Shown here: positions 1-4,730 of the stretch, piece after piece
Layout: each line of letters begins with the position of its first letter
Position numbering within the stretch: position 1 is the first letter of the stretch
Assembly: GCA_023136725.1 (NCBI GenBank)
Contig: JAGLQR010000093.1
Coordinates: 1-6,947 of the forward strand
DNA: 6,947 nucleotides
Reading direction: 5' to 3'
DNA from: Candidatus Aminicenantota bacterium
GTDB taxonomy: Bacteria; Acidobacteriota; Aminicenantia; UBA2199
Program-made: the position numbers and the translations under genes
Notes under the pieces: generated by a model
The model's input: only the letters and a program-made list of their open reading frames with translations
The model's database searches: none
Told to the model about the DNA's origin: nothing

Positions 1-174
1 ATTTCAATCCTTCCTGATGGAAGAAGAGTATATGCATTTCACCCATGGGAAAAGAATATCAGGGAAGTGAATTCATATATTTACAAAGATGTTTCTATTA
101 AAGAATATCTCGACAGGCTGGAATCAATAGATGAAGATAGTGATGAGTATAGAAGCATCTGGTATTACTATTGA
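1..174 (+). CDS. C-terminal end of an unrecognised protein (partial)
   Basis: Frame 1 is open from the first base to a TGA at 172-174 and gives the last 57 residues of a protein whose start lies upstream of the window. The visible part begins ISILPDGRRVYAFHPWEKN and ends in an acidic stretch (ESIDEDSDEY) followed by the aromatic tail WYYY. There is no membrane segment or signal here and I do not recognise the family. The fragment is soluble-looking, with mixed charge. Its stop codon lies inside the 3' end of the minus-strand gene, so the two genes converge with a 7-base overlap. That it is a real coding end is supported by the uninterrupted frame and natural codon use. The function is unknown. 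Confidence 0.7.
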   Translation: MSILPDGRRVYAFHPWEKNIREVNSYIYKDVSIKEYLDRLESIDEDSDEYRSIWYYY

Positions 175-181
175 TTTTTTT
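122..181 (+). terminator. possible weak terminator: 9-bp inverted repeat ending in a T-tract
   Basis: AATCAATAG (122-130) and CTATTGATT (168-176) are perfect reverse complements, and the 3' arm runs directly into a T-tract ending at 181. This would suit a factor-independent terminator for the gene ending at 174. Against it, the stem has only two G-C pairs and the loop is 37 bases, so it may be weak or a coincidence. The 3' arm contains the stop codons of both convergent genes. Confidence 0.25.
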
Positions 182-1112
182 CTATCCATAGATCAGGATC
201 CCATCCGTTCCCGACAAACAGGCTGTTACCATTGTTGAAATTTCTTATATGTATTCTTGTGTTTCCACGGCTGCCGTACATATGTACAGCAAATTCTTCA
301 TCATTTGACCAGTTCAGTCTGTAGATCTCTTCATTTTCCGGAGCTTTAAATTCTTTTACAAACGTCCCGTCCTTAACATTATGGATATTATATCTTATGT
401 GAGGAGCAGGCAGCCATGCAGCATAATTTTGTGGTGATGCACATGGCCTGCAATTTTGACCGGAAGAGATTTTTATCCCTTTTGTTCTACTGGAAAGATC
501 TGAAACAAAAATATCTCTTCCATTGTTGTAAACTATATATTTCCCGTCTCCGGTAAGCTCACAATGTTTGTCGATCACGGGAAATGGAAATATTTCAATT
601 GATATTCCGGGATTATCAATACTAACGGCAATACCGGTTCCGGTCTTTGATGGTCCGAAAATATAATATTCACCTTCAAGTGTAATAATACTCCACCTTG
701 TCTCCTTGGCAGTATCCATTTTTTTATTACTAATTAGAATCTTTTTCCCATACTCATCAGCGATAAAAATATCTCCGGAATACCTGTATACAAAGAATGA
801 TCCATCAGGAGACCAGAAAGGTCTTGGTGTTTTCCCCCTTTTCCAGCGTCCTTTTCCGCCCTCAACTACAATCCCGTTCAGTTTTTTCACTATCCCCTTA
901 TGAAGATAAAGTATCATCATGTTGGGAGGATTTGCATACAAAATTTTCCCCTCTCTTCCTCCGGAGAACTTTTTCCACTTTGCCCTGAGGCTCTCTGATT
1001 TTATAATATTCTTTACGCTTTTCCCCTGATCAATCTCTGAATTCTGAAAGAAAACGAAAAGAAGAACCGGAATCAGGAAAAAGAGTAGAGAAAACCTGGC
1101 ATATGGTTTCAT
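168..1112 (-). CDS. exported TolB/WD40-like beta-propeller protein, function unknown
   Basis: This gene encodes 314 residues, starting at the ATG at 1112-1110 (the only in-frame ATG near the start) and ending with TAG. Residues 6-22 form a strongly hydrophobic segment after MKPYAR, either an uncleaved signal anchor or a signal peptide. There is no lipobox cysteine, so it is not an obvious lipoprotein. The rest looks periplasmic and beta-rich, with propeller-type repeats: FWSPDGSFFVY near 99-109, ELTGDGKYIVY near 185-195, CASPQNYAAW near 224-233 and LNWSNDEEFAV near 267-276. Each is followed by strands of the DIFIAD / DIFVSD kind, which is the PD40/TolB-like pattern. A CRPC pair (C221, C224) and C184 are the only cysteines and could form a disulfide if the domain is exported. 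Such propellers usually bind proteins or ligands, but no enzymatic residues can be named. The gene is divergent from the envelope operon and may not belong to it functionally. The fold is fairly sure and the role unknown. Confidence 0.85.
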   Translation of the reverse strand: MKPYARFSLLFFLIPVLLFVFFQNSEIDQGKSVKNIIKSESLRAKWKKFSGGREGKILYANPPNMMILYLHKGIVKKLNGIVVEGGKGRWKRGKTPRPFWSPDGSFFVYRYSGDIFIADEYGKKILISNKKMDTAKETRWSIITLEGEYYIFGPSKTGTGIAVSIDNPGISIEIFPFPVIDKHCELTGDGKYIVYNNGRDIFVSDLSSRTKGIKISSGQNCRPCASPQNYAAWLPAPHIRYNIHNVKDGTFVKEFKAPENEEIYRLNWSNDEEFAVHMYGSRGNTRIHIRNFNNGNSLFVGNGWDPDLWIEKNQ

Positions 1113-1120
1113 TGATAACG

Positions 1121-1149
1121 AATTTAAACCAATTGAACAGCAAAGTCAA
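1121..1149 (-). promoter_or_regulatory. predicted sigma70-type promoter for the propeller gene (leaderless)
   Basis: Read on the minus strand, TTGACT (1149-1144) is followed after 17 bases by TAAATT (1126-1121), matching the consensus at 5/6 and 4/6. Eight bases separate the -10 from the ATG at 1112, so transcription would begin on or one or two bases before the start codon. No Shine-Dalgarno is visible upstream of that ATG, which agrees with a leaderless message. The assignment is from pattern and spacing only. Confidence 0.5.
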
Positions 1150-1159
1150 TCGTTAAATA

Positions 1160-1187
1160 TTGACAATCTGCTCATTCCTGATATGAT
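1160..1187 (+). promoter_or_regulatory. predicted strong sigma70-type promoter of the envelope operon (leaderless)
   Basis: A perfect -35 TTGACA (1160-1165) and a 5/6 -10 TATGAT (1182-1187) are separated by 16 bases. Only five bases lie between the -10 and the ATG at 1193, so the expected transcription start is at or just inside that start codon. This leaves no room for a Shine-Dalgarno and makes the in-frame TTG at 1187 (inside the -10) an impossible start for this transcript. Its -35 sits ten bases from the -35 of the divergent promoter. Confidence 0.6.
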
Positions 1188-1192
1188 TGAAT

Positions 1193-1582
1193 ATGGCAAA
1201 AATCATTAAAAACATTGCTCTTATAGGCGCTTCAGCAAATAAATCAAAGTATGGAAATATAATTTTAAATGATCTTTTAAATAAGGGTTATAATGTTTTT
1301 CCGGTTCATCCTGCCCTGGAAATTATTGATGGTTGTAAGGTTTCCAAAACACCTGAAGAAATACCAGAGGAAGTAGACCTTTTTGTTTTTGTGATCCCTC
1401 CTGATGTTGGTCTTGAGGTCACTAAAAGACTTTATAATAAAGGCTATAGGAAATTCTGGTATCAGCCGGGAGCTGAAAGCAATGAAATACTCGAATTCTT
1501 AAAGAATGATACCTCTGTTAAATTCAGTACTATTAGCTGTATAATGGTAAATACTTCAGAGGCAGGTGACCTCATTTTCTAA
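1193..1582 (+). CDS. CoA-binding domain protein (YccU-like, CoA_binding_2 family)
   Basis: The product has 129 residues, close to the usual length of this small single-domain family. It is a Rossmann-type fold. The nucleotide-binding turn IALIGASANKSKYGN (about 8-22) is followed by YNVFPVHP (33-40), a helix with the TPEEIPEEVD motif (53-62), FVIPPDV (66-72) and KFWYQPGAESNE (87-98), all in the family's order. It is expected to bind CoA or a related nucleotide in the cytoplasm, but the family's physiological role is poorly known and no catalytic residue is evident. I chose ATG 1193 over the in-frame TTG at 1187 because the TTG falls in the predicted -10 box. It is the first gene of the operon, with the M23 gene starting 13 bases after its stop. 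It is the only member without an export signal, so its position there may reflect shared promoter use more than shared function. Confidence 0.85.
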   Translation: MAKIIKNIALIGASANKSKYGNIILNDLLNKGYNVFPVHPALEIIDGCKVSKTPEEIPEEVDLFVFVIPPDVGLEVTKRLYNKGYRKFWYQPGAESNEILEFLKNDTSVKFSTISCIMVNTSEAGDLIF

Positions 1583-1595
1583 GAGCCGGAATGAC

Positions 1596-3827
1596 ATGAG
1601 TAAAACAACTCTCAATATTATCTTGATTTTTCTTTTTTATCCGATCACCCTCTTTCCCTACAATAGAATCTTTGACTGGCCATTAAAAATCAACAATGGT
1701 TACAGTTCATCTTTTCAGGAGTTCCGCCCGGGCCATTTTCATGGCGGTATTGATTTGAGGACATTTCAAAAGACCGGATATACAGTACATGCCGTTCAGG
1801 AAGGGCATATATACAAAATCAGATATGTAAAGAGAGGAAGTGGTAAAGGTATCTATGTAAAGCACGGGAACGGCCTTAGTTCAATTTATTTCCATTTAAG
1901 AAATTTTACTGATCCTGTCGAGAAAATAGTAAGAAAGCTTCAGAATATTAAAGGAAAAAAATATATCGGGAATTACATTCTTCAGAAACCTATTCATGTC
2001 AGAAAAGGGGAGTTAATAGGTTATTCAGGCGAAACAGGTAGTGGATTCCCTCATCTGCATCTTGAAATACGGGATGAGGAAAATGCTCTGGTAAATCCTT
2101 TCGGGCTTATTAATTTCAGATCAAAAGATAAAAACTTTCCGGTATTGAGAAAACTATTGATCAGATCAGTAAAGAATTCCGGTATTAACGGAAGAGTAGG
2201 GGAGTTCGGATATTCATTTGTAAAAAAAGATGGGCCGAATTTTGAAATACCTGAGAATATATATATTAATGGTGAGTGTGAATTCATACTTAATACTTTT
2301 GATATTTCTGATTCAGGGAAATTTGTTGCTCCTTCAAGGATCGAATTTTTCCTTAACGGAGAAAAAATTTACAACATTGAATTTACAAGATTTACATATG
2401 ATGATAACAACCAATTGGGTTTTGTTTATGATATGTTCTTTTCATCGTCAAGTTCATATTTTTTCAACCTTTTTAATCAGAAAGGATTTGTAATGTCTAA
2501 GGAGAGCAAAACCTCTGAGAGTATTTATAAACTTACAAAGCCCGGGATAAACAATTTCAAAGTAAAGGTGTATGATAATTTCAATAATGTTACTTCAGGG
2601 AGATTTTCTGTATACAGATCTTCTGATCCTGTTATAAATATCGAATCTTCCGGACTTAGTGATTCCAGCCCCTGCTTAAGAATTACCGAGTTTCATCCGG
2701 GAACTTCCTCAAAAGTTGTTTTATCATTATTTGATAAAAATGACACCAAAATATTTAACAAAGAATTTAAAATAGAGGAAATAATAAAAGAAGGAGTTCT
2801 GAAAATCCCCGGGAGTTTTAAAGATCAGTATTTATTTGCTGAATTCAACTTCTATAATAATGACCGGCTGATTTTTAAAAAATGTTTTTCCTATAATAAT
2901 TATAATCTGGACTTAATAACCGATCTGGAGATTGATAAATTTATAAATAGAAATAGTGTTACGATCAGGATAAAAGACAGGCATATTGCATCGAATAATA
3001 TCATTCTTGAAGTAATTCAGGGCAGCGATAGAGTATCGGTATTCCCTCAAAATGATTCTGAGGGAATATTTTTCAATTTTAATCCATTAAATTTCAAAAA
3101 TGAAGTAAAAATGAATTTTTCAATTTTTAATAACAGAAAGCTGACTGCTCAGGTCCAGAAAAAGATCAATCTGATAATAATTTCTGATGGTAAAGAACAA
3201 TCCATTAAATTCAATGATTTTAAAATAAGCTTTGCAAAACGATCTGTCAGAGAGGATAAAGTGATTCTAGTTGAAAATGTTTCTTATCCTTCATCATATC
3301 CTGTTATCTCACCTCAATACAGGGTTTATCCACATACATTCCCATTCCTCGACACTGTCCATATCAAGTTTAAAAGTATAGAAAAAAATCCCGAGCAGAT
3401 AGGAATATTCAAATATTCACTCAAAAGCAAGAAATGGTATTACGTGACAACATCGGTAAAAAAGAGAGAGGGGCTTTTTATCTCCCGCTTACTGACAACC
3501 GGTATTTTTTCTTTGATGAGAGATATTTACAAACCTGAGATTTACTTTAAAAGGCCCAGAAGATTAACAAGTAATAATCTTAACAAGTTTAAAATTATTA
3601 TTACCGATAAGGGAAAAGGTGTAAATGATGATAAGATCAAAGCTTTGTTGAACGGAATACCGGTTATATCAGAATATGATCCTGACTGGAAAACACTTGA
3701 TATTGAGAATTTCAGCGTTAAGGTTAAAAACGGATGGAACAAACTCGAAGTAAACCTTGAAGATCGGGCCGGGAATTATTCTTCAAAAGTGACTAGCTTC
3801 AAAGTTGAAAAGATTGACCGGAAATAG
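1596..3827 (+). CDS. secreted M23 (LytM-type) zinc metallopeptidase with long beta-rich C-terminal region
   Basis: The product has 743 residues from the ATG at 1596. The in-frame GTG at 1566 lies inside the upstream gene and would put charged residues before the signal peptide, so I rejected it. Residues 1-21 form a signal peptide (lysine, then a hydrophobic run). The M23 domain spans about 40-165. HGGID (49-53) gives zinc ligands H49 and D53, YFHL supplies H100, GYSGETG is at 142-148, and HLHLE (153-157) gives catalytic H153 and zinc ligand H155. All expected residues are present, so it should be active, probably an endopeptidase that cuts peptidoglycan cross-bridges in the periplasm. A 41-residue stretch between YFHL and GYSGETG is longer than in LytM and resembles the Bacteroidota-type subgroup. 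Residues 170-640 are beta-rich with no family I recognise. Residues about 643-743 (DIYKPEI, LNGIPV, EYDPDW, DRAGNYS) form an Ig-like domain often seen at the end of such peptidases. The upstream Shine-Dalgarno is weak, and coupling to the preceding gene is likely. The tail may bind the wall or a partner. Confidence 0.92.
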   Translation: MSKTTLNIILIFLFYPITLFPYNRIFDWPLKINNGYSSSFQEFRPGHFHGGIDLRTFQKTGYTVHAVQEGHIYKIRYVKRGSGKGIYVKHGNGLSSIYFHLRNFTDPVEKIVRKLQNIKGKKYIGNYILQKPIHVRKGELIGYSGETGSGFPHLHLEIRDEENALVNPFGLINFRSKDKNFPVLRKLLIRSVKNSGINGRVGEFGYSFVKKDGPNFEIPENIYINGECEFILNTFDISDSGKFVAPSRIEFFLNGEKIYNIEFTRFTYDDNNQLGFVYDMFFSSSSSYFFNLFNQKGFVMSKESKTSESIYKLTKPGINNFKVKVYDNFNNVTSGRFSVYRSSDPVINIESSGLSDSSPCLRITEFHPGTSSKVVLSLFDKNDTKIFNKEFKIEEIIKEGVLKIPGSFKDQYLFAEFNFYNNDRLIFKKCFSYNNYNLDLITDLEIDKFINRNSVTIRIKDRHIASNNIILEVIQGSDRVSVFPQNDSEGIFFNFNPLNFKNEVKMNFSIFNNRKLTAQVQKKINLIIISDGKEQSIKFNDFKISFAKRSVREDKVILVENVSYPSSYPVISPQYRVYPHTFPFLDTVHIKFKSIEKNPEQIGIFKYSLKSKKWYYVTTSVKKREGLFISRLLTTGIFSLMRDIYKPEIYFKRPRRLTSNNLNKFKIIITDKGKGVNDDKIKALLNGIPVISEYDPDWKTLDIENFSVKVKNGWNKLEVNLEDRAGNYSSKVTSFKVEKIDRK
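3040..3073 (+). terminator. terminator-like hairpin inside the M23 gene
   Basis: TATTCCCTCA (3040-3049) and TGAGGGAATA (3059-3068) form a perfect 10-bp stem with a 9-base loop, followed at once by TTTTT (3069-3073). This is the shape of a factor-independent terminator on the plus strand, but it lies in the middle of an intact coding frame. While ribosomes translate the message they would normally mask it. It could cut the operon message when translation fails, or it may be chance, since the codons themselves encode a plausible protein stretch. Confidence 0.35.
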
Positions 3828-3847
3828 ATATTGTAATAATATGACTG

Positions 3848-4726
3848 ATGCTTAAAAAACAAATCTCCCTGTTACTTGTGTTATTTCTTTGTCTTAATTT
3901 TTTCCCTCTTTTTGGTTATGATTCTGATAAAAATAGTGATTCCGAAACTGAGAAAAGTAATACAAAAGAAAATGGCGATGACCCTTTTTTCAAAGCTCTT
4001 CTTAAAGACGAGGCTGAGATATGGACTGCGCCATTAAGATTCTCTCTTAAAGACTGGGCCATCGTTGCCGGAATGTCAGCTTTCACAGGCTATCTGATTT
4101 CAAAAGATGAGTCGATATACAGCAGATTTAAAGCCTATCAAGAGAAGAATAAATGGGTTGATGATGTCAGTCCCATTATGACTCTGCTTGGTGATGGAAA
4201 TGTAAGCCTTGGAATTTCAGGATTTTTTTATCTTTCAGGTTTTGCTCTCAAGGATGAAAAGGCAAAAGATACCGGCAAACTTGTCCTGATGAGCCTCATT
4301 CATTCAGGGGTTGTGGTCCAACTGTTAAAACATCTGACAGGAAGACAAAGGCCCGAGGCGGAAAATGGAATTGACAAATGGGATGGCCCTTCAGGTTTTT
4401 TTAAAAGATATAAAGATAACAGGGATATGTACTACGACGCATTCCCGTCGGGGCATACTATCACTGTATGGTCAACTGCTACAGTTATTGCACATCAGTA
4501 CAATAAATCTGTTTTTGTTCCGATCCTGAGTTACGGTTTGGCTACTTTATCAGGCTTGTCAAGAATTACTGAAGATACACATTGGCTGTCTGATGTATTT
4601 GTTGGTGCAGTTCTCGGTTTTGCTATCGGGAAATTTATTTATAGAAAAAGGTCCCGAAAATTCATAGTTATGCCATTGATAGGAAATGGGAAGACCGGTA
4701 TCAATATTGGTTTTAAATTAAGGTGA
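3848..4726 (+). CDS. PAP2-family membrane phosphatase (lipid phosphatase)
   Basis: The product has 292 residues. A signal peptide or first membrane segment (5-23) is followed by an acidic, serine-rich linker (about 25-46) and then hydrophobic segments near 70-85, 111-133, 143-160, 204-216, 222-237 and 248-264. All three PAP2 signatures are present: K161...R168-P169 in KHLTGRQRP, P200-S-G-H203, and S238-R239...H245...D249 in the SRITEDTHWLSD stretch. H203 and H245 are the catalytic histidines, so the enzyme should be active, with its site facing the periplasm. Likely substrates are undecaprenyl diphosphate (BacA/PgpB-like recycling), phosphatidylglycerophosphate, or lipid A phosphate (LpxE-like), and sequence alone cannot choose. 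The M23 neighbour makes a cell-wall lipid attractive, by inference. The C-terminus (after 270) looks like two beta strands, VMPLIGNG and GINIGFKLR, a tail seen in other envelope PAP2 proteins. There is no clear Shine-Dalgarno. The start is 20 bases after the M23 stop. Confidence 0.93.
   Translation: MLKKQISLLLVLFLCLNFFPLFGYDSDKNSDSETEKSNTKENGDDPFFKALLKDEAEIWTAPLRFSLKDWAIVAGMSAFTGYLISKDESIYSRFKAYQEKNKWVDDVSPIMTLLGDGNVSLGISGFFYLSGFALKDEKAKDTGKLVLMSLIHSGVVVQLLKHLTGRQRPEAENGIDKWDGPSGFFKRYKDNRDMYYDAFPSGHTITVWSTATVIAHQYNKSVFVPILSYGLATLSGLSRITEDTHWLSDVFVGAVLGFAIGKFIYRKRSRKFIVMPLIGNGKTGINIGFKLR
4720..4726 (+). promoter_or_regulatory. ribosome-binding site AAGGTGA overlapping the PAP2 stop codon
   Basis: AAGGTGA ends at the PAP2 TGA and stands four bases before the ATG at 4731. 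AGGTGA is a perfect match to the anti-Shine-Dalgarno end of 16S rRNA. It fixes the start of the barrel gene and suggests translational coupling with the PAP2 gene. It is the only strong Shine-Dalgarno in the window. Confidence 0.75.
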
Positions 4727-4730
4727 AAAA

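Noticed and set aside
706..988. Two plus-strand open frames opposite the propeller gene
   Set aside because: They are antisense shadows of a well-supported minus-strand gene, with no ribosome-binding site or recognisable protein features.
1145..1164. Inverted repeat GTCAAT / ATTGAC with an 8-base spacer, a possible operator
   Set aside because: It is fully explained by the two divergent -35 boxes (TTGAC in each direction) and does not extend beyond them.
1187..1192. In-frame TTG start for the CoA-binding protein, six bases before the ATG
   Set aside because: It lies in the predicted -10 box and has no Shine-Dalgarno. The ATG at 1193 gives the usual family N-terminus.
1566..1595. In-frame GTG start that would lengthen the M23 protein by 10 residues
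   Set aside because: It lies inside the upstream gene and would place a polar, charged stretch ahead of the signal peptide. The ATG at 1596 gives a normal signal peptide.
2051..2493. Overlapping open frames on both strands inside the M23 gene
   Set aside because: Out-of-frame shadows of the M23 coding sequence with low-complexity translations.
2607..2618. 12-bp perfect palindrome TCTGTATACAGA
   Set aside because: It is inside the M23 coding sequence, isolated, with no second copy noticed and no promoter nearby. Chance is the simplest account.
3542..3742. Minus-strand open frame inside the 3' part of the M23 gene
   Set aside because: Hydrophobic translation arises from the reverse of a lysine- and asparagine-rich coding stretch. 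There is no start context.
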